Part shown: piece by piece, positions 50,627 to 63,966 of the stretch
Position numbering within the stretch: position 1 is the stretch's first letter
Layout: each line of letters starts with the position of its first letter
Origin: Stigmatella aurantiaca
GTDB taxonomy: Bacteria; Myxococcota; Myxococcia; Myxococcales; Myxococcaceae
Assembly: GCF_900109545.1 (NCBI RefSeq)
Contig: NZ_FOAP01000004.1
Coordinates: 1-64,000, forward strand
DNA: 64,000 nucleotides
Reading direction: 5' to 3'
Program-made: the position numbers and the translations under genes
Notes under the pieces: generated by a model
What the model saw: the letters and a program-made list of their open reading frames with translations, nothing else
Databases searched by the model: none
Told to the model about the DNA's origin: nothing

Positions 50627-52396
50627 TTGAAGACGAATACACGCCTTGCCCCTGTCCCTGAGGACACCGCTTCCGAGCCGCTGCCATCCCGGGCGACGGG
50701 CACCGTCCCCCGCTACGAGCACACCGGCACGCATCAGCACGCGCAGTTCACCAGCACGACCGTCGCCGCGCCGGTGGCCGGAGAGATGACGGGCACCATC
50801 GTGGCGCCGCTCGAGGCGGGCGAGCTGCCCGATGTCGCCTCCATCCGCGGGTTGCGGCTGGATCAGATCCTCCTGCTCACCACCGCGGCGCTCGTGCTCG
50901 TCATCGTCGGCCTGCTGACGGCGCTCTCGGCGGTGTCCACCACGTCCCAGTTCGAGGAGGCCTCGGCCACCTTCACCGAGCGGACCCAGAACCATGCGCG
51001 CGAGCTGGGCCAGACGGTGAGTCACACCCTGGCGCTCACCTCCGCCACGTCCCTGCGCGACAACAACTACGCGTTCCTGACGGACGTGGCGCGCGCCATC
51101 ATCGCGGCCAACCGCAACATCCTCCGCGTGCAGATGTTCGACGCGGACAGCCTGCTGGTGGCCGACTCGGATCCGGACGCCAAGCTGGGCACGGCCTCGG
51201 GCGGCCGCAAGGCCGAGCGGGCCATCCAGGGCGCGGTTTTCAAGAACCGGCCCGTCTACGAGTTCCAGGAACCCCTCGACTACGGCTCCCAGAGCGGCAA
51301 GGGGCTCATCGTCATCAGCTACTCGCTCGACGAGCTCCAGCACCAGCTCCACGTGCTCAAGGAGAACAAGGACGACGCGCTGCGCACCACGATTCGCAAC
51401 GCGCTCATCCTGGGGCTGGGCTTCGTGCTGCTGGCCAGCGTGGTGGCCGCCATCCAAAGCCGCCGCATCACCCGCCCGCTGGGCGTGCTGACGCGGCGGG
51501 TGATGCAGCTGGCCGCGGGTGACTTGAGCGCCCGCGCCGGCCAGGCCACGGGCGCCGGGCGCGAGGTGCGCACCCTGAGCCTCGTGTTCAACCACATGGC
51601 CGAGCGCATCAAGGTCCTCCTGGAGGACGTGCGCTCCAAGGCGCAGCTGGAGCGCGAGGTGTCGCTGGCGCGCACCGTCCAGGAGACGCTGCTGCCGGGC
51701 CGCGAGGCGTTCCAGATGGGCACCATGCGCATGGCGGGCGTCGTCATCACCGCGGATGCGTGCGGCGGCGACTGGTGGTTCCGCGCGCCCCTGGACGAGC
51801 AGCGCGTGGTGGTGGGCGTCGGAGACGTCACCGGCCACGGCCTGTCCACGGCGCTGGTGGCCACCAGCGCCACCAGCGGCTTCGCCTCGGCCATGACGAT
51901 GCGCGAGCCGGACCAGCTCAACTCCCAGGTGCTCATCAGCGCGCTCAACATCACCCTGGCCCACCTGGGCCGCGGCGAGTACCAGATGTCCAGCGCCCTG
52001 GCCGTCATCGACGTGCACACGGGCCTCATCGACTACGCGGCGGGCGGCCACCCGGCCGCGTGCGTCTACAACCGCCTGTCCGGACAGTTCGCCTCGCTGC
52101 CCGCCCGCGGGCCGCTGCTGGGCGCCTCCGTGTCCTCCCAGTACTCCTCGCGCCAGGCCCAGCTGCGCCCCGGCGACATCATCGTCTGGTACACGGACGG
52201 GCTCACCGAGGCGCGCGATGCGGCCGGCAAGCTCTACGGCACCCAGCGCCTGGGCGCCGCCGTCCAGACCAACGCCCAGCTCACCGCCGAGGGCCTGCGC
52301 GACGCCATCCTGGCGGACGTGCGCGCCTTCAGCGCGGGTCAACCGCAACGCGATGACATCACCGTCGTCGTCGCCGAGTTCAGCACTGCCTCCTAA
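50627..52396 (+). CDS. membrane sensor SpoIIE/PP2C-type serine phosphatase
   Basis: The start is TTG 50627 with AGGTGGG upstream; the first internal ATG is at residue 54. The 589-residue protein has a ~75-residue cytoplasmic leader, a helix at about 81-104, a ~150-residue periplasmic sensor (105-255, dCache/CHASE-like size), a second helix at 258-277, HAMP (278-333), a short coil and a SpoIIE domain (345-585). Metal ligands are visible in CGGDWWF (D382), GDVTGHG (D400), WYTDGLTEA and RDDITVVV. It removes phosphate from Ser/Thr of STAS proteins in partner-switching systems. It opens the run ending with the STAS-kinase at 59355, its probable substrate. Confidence 0.9.
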   Translation: MKTNTRLAPVPEDTASEPLPSRATGTVPRYEHTGTHQHAQFTSTTVAAPVAGEMTGTIVAPLEAGELPDVASIRGLRLDQILLLTTAALVLVIVGLLTALSAVSTTSQFEEASATFTERTQNHARELGQTVSHTLALTSATSLRDNNYAFLTDVARAIIAANRNILRVQMFDADSLLVADSDPDAKLGTASGGRKAERAIQGAVFKNRPVYEFQEPLDYGSQSGKGLIVISYSLDELQHQLHVLKENKDDALRTTIRNALILGLGFVLLASVVAAIQSRRITRPLGVLTRRVMQLAAGDLSARAGQATGAGREVRTLSLVFNHMAERIKVLLEDVRSKAQLEREVSLARTVQETLLPGREAFQMGTMRMAGVVITADACGGDWWFRAPLDEQRVVVGVGDVTGHGLSTALVATSATSGFASAMTMREPDQLNSQVLISALNITLAHLGRGEYQMSSALAVIDVHTGLIDYAAGGHPAACVYNRLSGQFASLPARGPLLGASVSSQYSSRQAQLRPGDIIVWYTDGLTEARDAAGKLYGTQRLGAAVQTNAQLTAEGLRDAILADVRAFSAGQPQRDDITVVVAEFSTAS

Positions 52397-52409
52397 GCCT
52401 GGAAACCGA

Positions 52410-54923
52410 ATGAGCCGCATGTCTAGACCCCCCTCGGCGCGCCGCCTTGCCGCGGCGCTGGCGCTCACCTCTTTGCTCTCGGGCCCGGTGGCCTTCGCCC
52501 AGTACCGTCCGCCGCCGCTCACCGAGTCCCAGCTCCTGGTGAAGGAGGCGGAGACCGTGCAGGTGGCGGCCAGCGCCGCCGTCGCCTCGGGCAACAAGAA
52601 GGAGGCGGAGGAGAAGCACCGCAAGGCGCTCCAGCTCTTCGAGCAGGCGCTGGCCATTGATCCCAACTCGGCCGCCGCCGGCGCGGGCCTGGGCGCCTCG
52701 GCCAACGCGCTGAACGACTATGCCCGCACCGCCGCGAAGCTGCCGGTGCTGAGCGCCGCCAACCCGGAGGACCTCTCGCTGACGTTCCCGCTGGGCGTGG
52801 CCTTCTTCAAGCTGCGCCGCTTCCAGGAGGCGGTGCCGCTCCTGGAGAAGGTGTCGGAGAAAAACGCCCCCGAGCACCTCATCGTCAACTACTACCTGGG
52901 CTCGTACTACCTGCACGGCCGGCGCGGGGACCTGGCCATCGCCAAGTTCCAGCAGTACCTGGCGCAGCGGCCCGCGAAGCTGGCCGTCAACGACTACCAG
53001 ATCCACGAGCTCATCGGTCAGGGGCAGCTCCTGCGCCGGGACGTGGCCGCCGCGCGCGGGGCCTTCCAGCAGGCCCAGAAGGGACGGCCCGAGTCCGTCA
53101 CCGCGCAGATGGGCCTGGCCTCCGTGCTGGAGCTGGAGGGCAAGGAGGAGGATGCGCTGATGCTGGTGGAAGGGCTCGTGGAGCGCTTCCCGCAGGCCAA
53201 GGAGCCCAAGGAGCGCCTGGGCCGGATGTTCCTGCGCGCGGGCAACGTGGCGGGCGCGGAGAAGCAGGCCCTGGCGCTGGTGAAGCTGGAGGGCACCGCC
53301 TCGGCGCACCTGCTGCTGGGCGACGTGCGGCTCGCGCAGAAGCAGCCCAAGGAGGCCGAGGCCCAGTTCCGCAAGGTGCTGGAGATGGCGCCCGGCGTGG
53401 TGGCCGCGCAGATCGCCGTGGGCAAGGCCCTGCAGGCGCAGGGGCGCAACGAGGAGGCCATCAAGTACCTCGAGGCCGCGCTGGAGAAGGACGGCGGCAA
53501 CCTGGAGCTGTGGGCGTCGCTGGGCTCCGTCAACCGCCGCGCGGGCCGCTTCCAGCGCGCGGTGGAAGTGCACCGGCGCCTCGTGGAGCTGGCCCCGCAG
53601 CAGGCCCTGGGCCACGTGCTGCTGGGCGCGGACCACTTCGCCACCGGCCAGTGGGACCAGGCCATCGAGGACTACGCCAACGCGCTCCGGGTGGAGCCCA
53701 ACCACGCGGGGGCCCAGCACTGGCTGGCCCAGGCGCTGGCGCACCGGGCGCGGGGCCGCGCGGACACCAACCGCCTGGATGACGCGGCGCGGGACCTGCG
53801 CCGGGCGTTCGATCTCGAGCGCAGCGCGGCCATGTCCCGCCGGCTGGGCGCGGCGCTGCTGGAGCAGCGCGCCTTCGCGCAGGCCCGGCCGGTGCTGGAG
53901 CAGGGCGTGACGCTGGAGGGCGCCACCTGGCGCGAGCACTGGCTGCTGGGCTACGCGTACCTGGGCGAGGGCAACGCCGAGGCCGCGCTGCGCGCCTTCA
54001 TCCAGGCCGAGAAGCGCACCGAGGAGCCCTCGGACCTGGCGGATGTGTCCGTGGGCGCGGCGCTCGCGGAGGTGGAGCTGGGCCGCGTGGACGACGCGGT
54101 GGAGCGCCTCACCGAGCCCGGCCCCTCCAAGGCGGCCCGGCAGCTGGCGGAGGCCAACCTGCCGCTCATGCTGCTGCGCCGCGCGCTCACGCGCCTGGAG
54201 TCCGGGGACGTGGAGAACGCGCGCAAGGACGTGGACCTGACGGAGAAGTTCAACCTGGCCAAGCAGCAGGACCTGGCCAAGCTGGCGCTGCTCACCCGGG
54301 CGCTCGTCCAGGCCGAGCAGGGCCGCTTCGCCGAGGCCAGCCCCCTCATCAAGCGCGCGCTGACGCCCATGCCCACCTGGGCCGAGCCCAACACGCGCGC
54401 CCTGGCGGAGGCGTATGTCCTCTACCGCAAGGGCCAGGTGCCCTTCGCGCGCAAGGCGCTGGCCGCCGCCTCGAAGAAGCCCTCGTCCTGGCAGGCCAAG
54501 TGGATCGCCTCGCTGGCCAACGCGCTCCACCGGCTCGAAGGGGAGCGCGCCTACGCCACGGGCAACTTCAAGCTGGCCGAGAAGGCCTTCAAGGCCGCGC
54601 TGGCCAGCGCGCAGGAGGACGCCGCGCTGCAGCACAACCTCGCGTGCGTGACCTACGGCAAGCGCAAGCACGCCGACGCCGCGGCCGTGTGGCGCAAGCT
54701 GGAGTCCTCGGTGCCCATGGCCTCGTTCAACCTCGGCATCGATGCCCAGCGCCGCAATGAAATCCCCGAGGCGGTGGAGTCCTACCGCCGATACCTGACC
54801 GCTGGTGGCCCCCGCGTGGCGGTGGCCCGCGAGTGGCGTGACCGGCTGATGGCCCTGCACGGCCTGGGCGGCGCCGCCGCCCCCGAGGCCAACGAGGCCA
54901 CCGCCACGGAGACCCTGCCATGA
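52410..54923 (+). CDS. large exported TPR protein
   Basis: ATG 52410 begins 837 residues with a signal peptide (ALALTSLLSGPVAFA). The rest, about residues 45-825, is a superhelix of TPR units (EKHRKALQLFEQALAIDPNS, FRKVLEMAPGVVAAQIAVGK, ALRVEPNHAGAQHWLAQAL and others), about 18-20 repeats. It is periplasmic or outer-membrane-associated and most likely a scaffold. It starts 13 nt after the phosphatase stop and its stop overlaps the start of the binding-protein gene (ATGA 54920-54923), so all three are co-expressed. Confidence 0.85.
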   Translation: MSRMSRPPSARRLAAALALTSLLSGPVAFAQYRPPPLTESQLLVKEAETVQVAASAAVASGNKKEAEEKHRKALQLFEQALAIDPNSAAAGAGLGASANALNDYARTAAKLPVLSAANPEDLSLTFPLGVAFFKLRRFQEAVPLLEKVSEKNAPEHLIVNYYLGSYYLHGRRGDLAIAKFQQYLAQRPAKLAVNDYQIHELIGQGQLLRRDVAAARGAFQQAQKGRPESVTAQMGLASVLELEGKEEDALMLVEGLVERFPQAKEPKERLGRMFLRAGNVAGAEKQALALVKLEGTASAHLLLGDVRLAQKQPKEAEAQFRKVLEMAPGVVAAQIAVGKALQAQGRNEEAIKYLEAALEKDGGNLELWASLGSVNRRAGRFQRAVEVHRRLVELAPQQALGHVLLGADHFATGQWDQAIEDYANALRVEPNHAGAQHWLAQALAHRARGRADTNRLDDAARDLRRAFDLERSAAMSRRLGAALLEQRAFAQARPVLEQGVTLEGATWREHWLLGYAYLGEGNAEAALRAFIQAEKRTEEPSDLADVSVGAALAEVELGRVDDAVERLTEPGPSKAARQLAEANLPLMLLRRALTRLESGDVENARKDVDLTEKFNLAKQQDLAKLALLTRALVQAEQGRFAEASPLIKRALTPMPTWAEPNTRALAEAYVLYRKGQVPFARKALAAASKKPSSWQAKWIASLANALHRLEGERAYATGNFKLAEKAFKAALASAQEDAALQHNLACVTYGKRKHADAAAVWRKLESSVPMASFNLGIDAQRRNEIPEAVESYRRYLTAGGPRVAVAREWRDRLMALHGLGGAAAPEANEATATETLP

Positions 54924-55819
54924 AGACCCCCCGTTTCCTGATGCTTGGACTGGCCGTACTCTGTGCCTGGACCCCCGCCGCGTGGGCGGAGAAGAAGGCC
55001 ACGCTCGGCGTGTTCCTGCCCACCACGCTGACGGATGGCCAGCAGCGCTTCACCTTCGCCGAGAGCCTGGCGTCGCAGCTGAGCACCGTGCTCGGGCAGC
55101 CCGTGGCGGCCAAGAGCTTCGGCCGCTACGAGGACTTCGACAAGGCGGTCAAGGACGGGCTCGTCGACTTCGCCGTGGTGGACGCCCTGTCCGCGGTGCA
55201 GATGGAGGAGAAGGCCACCCCCCTGGCCTTCGCCGCGCTCGCGGGGGAGACGGCCCAGCGTTGGGCCCTCATCTCCAACATGAAGGGGAGCGTGAAGGAC
55301 CTGAAGGGCAAGCGGCTGGCGCTCACCCGGAGCGCGGGGGGCCTGGATGCGAAGTTCCTCTCCCGCGTCGTCTTCGGGGGAGACCTGCCTGAGGACCACT
55401 TCGGCAAGCCCATCCTGGTGCCCAACGTGGAGTCGGCGCTGAAGATGCTGGAGGCCAAGGGGGCGGAGGCCGCGCTGGTGCCGCTGTCGCACGTGCCCAA
55501 GGACGTGCGCGTGCTCTTCCGCAGCATCAAGGTGCCGGGGGCGGTGCTGGTGACCCTGCGGCCCGGCGAGCTGGCCGAGAAGCTGCCGAAGCTGGATCCC
55601 GTGGCGCCCTTCAGCGGCTTCGTGCGGGTGCAGGGCAAGGAGTTCGAGGACTTCCGCAAGCTGGCCCAGAAGGGGCCCGCCCCGCGCCAGCCGGCCATCG
55701 TCGAGTCGCCGCAGCTGCGCGTGGACACCGACGCGCTGGTGCGCTCCGGGCAGCTCACCCCCGTGCTGCCCTCCTTCACGAGCGTGATGGACGTCTCGTC
55801 GGAGCAGCCGGACGACTGA
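54920..55819 (+). CDS. exported PhnD-like substrate-binding protein
   Basis: The 299-residue protein has a signal peptide (LMLGLAVLCAWTPAAWA) and a type 2 binding fold of the phosphate/phosphonate class: LGVFLPTTLTDGQQRF, YEDFDKAVKDGLVDFAVVDA, LKGKRLALTRSAGG and ALKMLEAKGAEAALVPLSHV. No permease or ATPase gene follows, so it is an orphan binding protein. With the membrane phosphatase and the TPR protein it probably senses a ligand rather than transports it; this is inference from context. Confidence 0.85.
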   Translation: MKTPRFLMLGLAVLCAWTPAAWAEKKATLGVFLPTTLTDGQQRFTFAESLASQLSTVLGQPVAAKSFGRYEDFDKAVKDGLVDFAVVDALSAVQMEEKATPLAFAALAGETAQRWALISNMKGSVKDLKGKRLALTRSAGGLDAKFLSRVVFGGDLPEDHFGKPILVPNVESALKMLEAKGAEAALVPLSHVPKDVRVLFRSIKVPGAVLVTLRPGELAEKLPKLDPVAPFSGFVRVQGKEFEDFRKLAQKGPAPRQPAIVESPQLRVDTDALVRSGQLTPVLPSFTSVMDVSSEQPDD

Positions 55820-56023
55820 GGATCCAGGCCTCAGAACAGGGCAGGGCGCCGGGGCGGCGCATCGCTCCGGGGCAATCCCTTGGCGCAAGTGAAGACAGTA
55901 GGGTAACTTGAATTCAACAGTCTGGGTGTTTACGGGCGGACCCTTGGCGCAGAGGGTCTCCTCCCGCACCCGGATGCCGTACGGGCCTCACCCGGTTTGG
56001 CTGCTCCACTGGCGGATGTGAGA

Positions 56024-58492
56024 ATGATGCACTCGACTGTATTCGACTGGCCGCGACGCATCGCGGCAAGGGCGTTCCTGCAGTTTCCCCTGGTCGTTGG
56101 CGTATGCGTAATCATGGGCCTGGCCGCCGGCAACGCCGAGGCACAAACAAAGCCGAAGCCCACCAAGCGCCGGCCGGGGACATCCAAGAAGGCCCCGCCG
56201 CCGCCGCCCGCGCCCGTGGTGGCCCCGCCGGCCGACGATTTCGGCACCGATGATCCGATGACGGGCAGCGACGCGCCGTCCTCCACGCCCGCCGCGGGCA
56301 GCGTGCCGCCCCCGTCCGACTACCGGACGCGCGAGCCCATTCCGGACTCCGTGCTGGCGGATCCCGCCCCCGTGCCGCCGCCGCCGGCCCCGGTGGCCGC
56401 GCCCGCGCCCAAGCAGACCGCGGTGAAGCCCGCGCAGCAGGACCGGGTGCCCCCCACGGCGCCCTTCACGGATCCCGCCTCGTCGCGGGCGCTGCCGCCG
56501 CCCTCGGGCCTGGCGGGCCTGGACCTGCCGGATCCCGCCGGGGATGCCTCCTCCATCGAGGACTCGGTGAACGCGCTGCTCAGCGAGGCGGTGGTGACGA
56601 CCGCCTCCAAGCGCCGCCAGCGCATCAAGGACGTGCCCATGACGGTGGCGTGGATCCCCGCCGAGGAGCTGGAGGGCACGGGCGCCTTCACGCTCTGCGA
56701 GGCGATCCAGTACTTCCCCGGCCTGGAGTGCCGGCGTGGCTCCATGCGCAAGGCGGCGGTGAGCGCGCGCGGCCTCGGCTCCAACTACCTGTCCAACCGG
56801 CTGCTGCTCCTGAAGGACGGCCGGCCGCTGACGGACCCCTGGACGGGCCAGTTCTACGCGGATGAGACGACGCCGCTGTCGAACCTCAAGCAGGTGGAAG
56901 TCATCCGCGGCCCCGGCTCCTCGCTCTACGGCTCCAACGCCTTCAGCGGCGTCATCAACCTCATCGAGCGCCAGCCCTCGGACCTCATCAAGGAGGGCCG
57001 CAACGTGGGCTTCGACGGCCGCGTGCTGGCGGGGCAGGACAGCACCTTCCGCGTGAACGCCACGGCGGCGGGCCGCGGAGGCCCCGTGGAGGCGCTGGCC
57101 AGCTACTACGGCTTCGGCTCGGATGGCCCGCAGCTCTTCAACAACCCGCAGACGGGCCTGGTGGACACCAACCAGGACTCGCAGGTGCACCAGATCAGCG
57201 GCAAGGTGAAGGTGGGCGCGTTCGCGCTCGACGCGGACTTCACCGACGCGGAGATCGGCCGTCCCGGTGGCACGCAGATCTCCACCGTGGGCAACTGCGG
57301 CCGGTGCCACTACACGCCGAGCGACACCGAGAACGTGCAGAACCTCAACGCCGCGGCCCAGGTGGACAAGCAGGTGTCCGACAACCTGCGCGTCTTCGGC
57401 CAGGCCTACACGCTCTACAAGCGGCGCGTCGTGGATCAGATGAACATGATCACCGGCAAGCTGGAGCCGGCGCTGGGCAAGCGCCGCCGCTACGGCGCCG
57501 AGGCGCGCGCGCTGCTCACCGCAGGCGACTTCAACGTCACCTTCGGCGGCGACGTGAAGGACGATCTCGTCAACAACCAGAACGTCCTGGCCGGGCTGAC
57601 GATGGATGACACCACGCAGAGCATCCTCGGCGGCTTCGTGGACGCGGAGTACCGGCCGATGAGCCGCCTGGTGCTGGGCGCCGGCGTGCGCTACGACGCG
57701 TACCTCATCCCCGAGCAGGTGTGGACCGAGCGCACCAACCAGCTCTCGCCCCGCGCCAGCGTGGTGTTCCACGCGCTGCCGGAGCTCACGCTGCGCACGA
57801 ACTACGGGCGCGCCTTCCGGGCCCCCACGCTCGCCGAGCTCGCCATCAACCAGCAGATGTACGCGGCCACGCTCCTGGGCAACTCCGCCCTCCGGGCCGA
57901 GACGCTGGACACCTACGAGGCGGCGGTGGACTACTGGGCCTTCGACCGGCGCATGCGCCTGACGGCCACGGGCTTCTACAACCGCGCCAAGAACTTCATC
58001 AATCAGAACCTCGTCTTCGGCTCCACCTCGCAGTTCCAGAACATCGGCGATGCGCAGGTGGTGGGCTTCGAGGCGGAGGTGGCCGCGCAGCTGCCCGCCG
58101 CCAACTCCTCGTTCGACGTGGCCTACCAGTACCTGGATGCGAGATCCCAGCCGTACGGGGATGGGCCGTCCGCCCAGCTCGACTACGCGCCGCGCCACCG
58201 CGTCTACGCGCGCGCCCGGACCAACATCGGCAAGGTGGGCTTCGCCGAGGTGTACGCCCTGTACGTGGGCCAGCGCTTCGATCCGGGCTTCCTGGTGGAG
58301 TCCACCGGCGAGGTCAGCCGCGTGAAGCTGCCGGACTACGTGACGGCGAGCGCCCGGGTGGGCGTGAACATCAACGAGGGCGTCTCCGTGTCGCTGCTGG
58401 GCACCAACCTGTTCGACTCCCAGTACGAGGAGTCGCACGGCTTCCCGGCGCCGCCCCGCGGCGTCTACAGCGAACTCAAGCTTCGTTACTGA
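56024..58492 (+). CDS. TonB-dependent receptor with Pro-rich neck and internal CxxCH
   Basis: From ATG 56024 (a TTG at 55997 is also open) the 822-residue protein has a signal peptide (LVVGVCVIMGLAAGNAEA), then ~135 residues rich in Pro/Ala/Lys (PKPTKRRPGTSKKAPPPPP), and then the plug (about 179-310: SEAVVTTASKRRQRIKDVPM, AISARGLG-like SARGLGSNYL, VEVIRGPGSSLYGSNAFSGV). A 22-strand barrel follows to ELKLRY at the end. Residues 425-429 read CGRCH in a predicted outer loop, a heme-c-type motif. The gene is 204 nt after the binding-protein stop and its stop shares one base with the next ATG (TGATG). It takes up a ligand with TonB; TonB is at 23264. Confidence 0.9.
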   Translation: MMHSTVFDWPRRIAARAFLQFPLVVGVCVIMGLAAGNAEAQTKPKPTKRRPGTSKKAPPPPPAPVVAPPADDFGTDDPMTGSDAPSSTPAAGSVPPPSDYRTREPIPDSVLADPAPVPPPPAPVAAPAPKQTAVKPAQQDRVPPTAPFTDPASSRALPPPSGLAGLDLPDPAGDASSIEDSVNALLSEAVVTTASKRRQRIKDVPMTVAWIPAEELEGTGAFTLCEAIQYFPGLECRRGSMRKAAVSARGLGSNYLSNRLLLLKDGRPLTDPWTGQFYADETTPLSNLKQVEVIRGPGSSLYGSNAFSGVINLIERQPSDLIKEGRNVGFDGRVLAGQDSTFRVNATAAGRGGPVEALASYYGFGSDGPQLFNNPQTGLVDTNQDSQVHQISGKVKVGAFALDADFTDAEIGRPGGTQISTVGNCGRCHYTPSDTENVQNLNAAAQVDKQVSDNLRVFGQAYTLYKRRVVDQMNMITGKLEPALGKRRRYGAEARALLTAGDFNVTFGGDVKDDLVNNQNVLAGLTMDDTTQSILGGFVDAEYRPMSRLVLGAGVRYDAYLIPEQVWTERTNQLSPRASVVFHALPELTLRTNYGRAFRAPTLAELAINQQMYAATLLGNSALRAETLDTYEAAVDYWAFDRRMRLTATGFYNRAKNFINQNLVFGSTSQFQNIGDAQVVGFEAEVAAQLPAANSSFDVAYQYLDARSQPYGDGPSAQLDYAPRHRVYARARTNIGKVGFAEVYALYVGQRFDPGFLVESTGEVSRVKLPDYVTASARVGVNINEGVSVSLLGTNLFDSQYEESHGFPAPPRGVYSELKLRY

Positions 58493-59354
58493 TGCCCTTG
58501 AGAGCCCCGACCCAGGTGGGGCCCCCCCGCGGGCTCCTGCTGATTGCCGACCCCTCGCTGGCGCCCACGGTGCTCGAGCAGGTGGCCCCCACGCTCGCGC
58601 GCGGGGGGGTGGCCTTGCAGACGGGCCTCGATGGGGCGGAGGCGGCGCGCCATGCCCGGAGGCTCGTGCTGTTCGACGGGCTGCTGGGCCCGGCGCACGC
58701 CGACCTCCTGTCGCGTGAGCCGCCCGCGCTGCTCCTGGCCACCCGGGGCGCGGAGCGGGGGCCGACGGACTGGGAGGCGATGTTGCTGGGCGCGGTGCTG
58801 CGCGGGGGCTCCCTGGTTCCCGAGCAGGGGAGCGTGGTGCGCCAGCGGCTGACGCGCTTGGTGGACATCCAGCACGCGGCGGAGGCTGCCTCCATGGTGG
58901 TGGAGGAGGCAGGCGGCACGCGGACGGCGGCCACCCTGGCGGCGGATGTGCTGCACGAGCTGGCCGTCAATGCGATGTTGGATGCGCCCGTGGACGCGCA
59001 GGGGCAGCCGAAGTATGCCCACCGGCGCACCGAGGTGAAGGAGATCGACGCGGAGGATGCCTGCGAGCTGGCGCTGTCGGTGGCCGAGGGCCGCATCTAT
59101 CTGGAGGCGGTGGACCGGTTCGGGCGGCTGACGCCCCGGCCGTTCGTGCAGGCGCTGGCCTCGTATGGCAAGCGGGTGCAGGTGAATGCCTCCGGCGGAG
59201 GCGCGGGACTGGGATTGCGGCGGATGATCGAGCACAGTGATGCCATTGCCGTGCACGTGAGCCAGGGGCGGGAGTCTCGGGTATTGTGCGCGGTGGACCT
59301 GGGTGAGGCGCGCCGCCGGGCCGCGCTCCCCAAATCGCTGCTGTTCTGCATGGA

Positions 59355-59358
<4 letters not shown>
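58492..59358 (+). CDS. RsbW-like HATPase (anti-sigma/anti-STAS kinase)
   Basis: ATG 58492 is set by the TGATG overlap. The 288-residue protein has a ~130-residue N-terminal part with a receiver-like strand order but no clear phosphoacceptor (RGLLLIADPSLAPTVLEQV, LVLFDGLLGPAHADLL), then a GHKL ATPase: N box HELAVNAMLDAP and G2 box ASGGGAGLGLRRMIEHSDA. No HisKA box is present. The ATPase resembles RsbW/SpoIIAB-type serine kinases. The gene overlaps the STAS-kinase gene by ATGA (59355-59358), so the pair is likely an enzyme and its STAS substrate. Confidence 0.8.
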
Positions 59359-62600
<3,242 letters not shown>

Positions 62601-62630
62601 GGCGCCCTATCCAGCAGGTGTGGTGCTCAA

Positions 62631-62647
62631 TTCTCCAGGTTGGAGAA
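62631..62647. promoter_or_regulatory. inverted repeat upstream of cytochrome gene
   Basis: TTCTCCAGGTTGGAGAA has 7-bp perfect arms and a 3-nt loop. It lies 30 nt after the kinase stop and 105 nt before the cytochrome start; it could be a weak terminator or an operator. Confidence 0.35.
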
Positions 62648-62751
62648 GTTGTGTTAATGTCCGTAACTCGACGTTCTGACGCATGGACTCGCCCGGGGCT
62701 CACGGCAGTCCGGTGGTCCTCGGGTTTGGCGCATCTTCTTTAGGGCAGGGT

Positions 62752-63960
62752 ATGGTTAAAAAGATCCTGATCGGCATAGGTGGATTGGTCGCGCTGGTGG
62801 TGGTGGCGGCCGTGGCGTTGTTCCTGGTGGCGAGCTCGAAGCTCTCGGCGACCGTCGAGGCGCCGCTGCCCCCCATTACCGCGGCCACGGACGCGCAGAG
62901 CCTCGCGCGCGGCAAGCACATCTTCGAGACCATCTGTTACGACTGCCACGTGCAGGACAGCAGCAACCGCGCCGCGGGTGGCGTGATGCCGGACCTGCCG
63001 AAGGCCTTCGGCGCCGTCATCACGGCGAACCTGACGTCGCACCCGACGGCGGGCATCCAGGGCGTGTCGGATGGGCACCTCGCCCGGGCGATCCGCTTTG
63101 GCGTCCGCCGGGATGGGCACCGCATGGTGACGATGCCGCTGTTCGGCATGTCGGACGAGGATCTCGCGGCGGTGCTGGGCTTCCTGCGCTCCAACGACGA
63201 GATTGTCGCTCCGGATGAGCGGGTGCAGCCCGCCCCCCAGCTGTCGCCGGTGGGCAAGCTCGCGCTCGGCATGGGCCTGGCGCCGGTTCCCACCTGGCCC
63301 GCCTCGGGCATCAAGGCGCCTCCCAAGGGGCCCACCGTGGAGTACGGCGCCTACCTGGCCAACGAAGTCTACGTGTGCGCCGAGTGCCACACGCCCGGCG
63401 TGGACGGCGCGAAGGCGCGCGGGCCGGACGCCTTCAAGGGCGGCTTCAAGTTCGTGGACACCCCCGAGGGCGGCATCTACTCCACCAACATCACCTTCGG
63501 GGAGACGGGCCTGGCGAAGTACACCCTGCCGGAGTTCTCGCGCGCGCTGCAGCACGGCATCAACCGGGAGGGCATCCCCCTGCGCCTGCCGATGGTGCGC
63601 GTGCGCAACCTGGACGACGTGGACGTGCAGGCGCTCTACACCTTCCTCCAGTCGGTGCCCAAGGCGGAGGCCACGCTGCCCGAGGACGCCGCGCCGCGCG
63701 TGAAGGCGGACCTCAGCGCCGGGCCCGAGAAGCTCTTCAGCCAGCTGGGCTGCGCGCTGTGCCACGGCGAGGGCGCCAAGTACCACGAGCGCATCAAGCC
63801 CGCGGTGGGCAAGCCCGCCGCCGAGGTGGCCCGGTGGATCCGCAACCCGGAGGCCACGCTGCCGGGCACCCAGATGCCCACCTACCACGATCTGCTCAAC
63901 GACGAGCAGGCGCTGGAGCTGGCCACCTGGGTCCAGACCTACGCCGCCAAGATTCCGTAA
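62752..63960 (+). CDS. membrane-anchored triheme cytochrome c
   Basis: ATG 62752 begins 402 residues with an uncleaved N-terminal helix (about 5-27). Three heme-c sites follow: CYDCH (62-66), CAECH (209-213) and CALCH (334-338). Each sits in a cytochrome c domain with a distal Met candidate (MVTMPLFGM, LRLPMVRV, GTQMPTYHD). The order matches the cytochrome subunit of alcohol/aldehyde dehydrogenase-type complexes, but no dehydrogenase gene is in the window. It transfers electrons in the periplasm. Confidence 0.85.
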   Translation: MVKKILIGIGGLVALVVVAAVALFLVASSKLSATVEAPLPPITAATDAQSLARGKHIFETICYDCHVQDSSNRAAGGVMPDLPKAFGAVITANLTSHPTAGIQGVSDGHLARAIRFGVRRDGHRMVTMPLFGMSDEDLAAVLGFLRSNDEIVAPDERVQPAPQLSPVGKLALGMGLAPVPTWPASGIKAPPKGPTVEYGAYLANEVYVCAECHTPGVDGAKARGPDAFKGGFKFVDTPEGGIYSTNITFGETGLAKYTLPEFSRALQHGINREGIPLRLPMVRVRNLDDVDVQALYTFLQSVPKAEATLPEDAAPRVKADLSAGPEKLFSQLGCALCHGEGAKYHERIKPAVGKPAAEVARWIRNPEATLPGTQMPTYHDLLNDEQALELATWVQTYAAKIP

Positions 63961-63966
63961 AGGGCA

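Noticed and set aside
52380..54860. 826-codon open frame opposite the TPR gene
   Set aside because: Antisense shadow; the plus-strand TPR repeats are clear.
54920..55819. Phosphonate transporter locus
   Set aside because: No permease or ATPase gene is adjacent, and the neighbours are signalling genes.
55988..58438. 816-codon open frame opposite the TonB-dependent receptor
   Set aside because: Low-complexity antisense frame; the receptor motifs lie on the plus strand.
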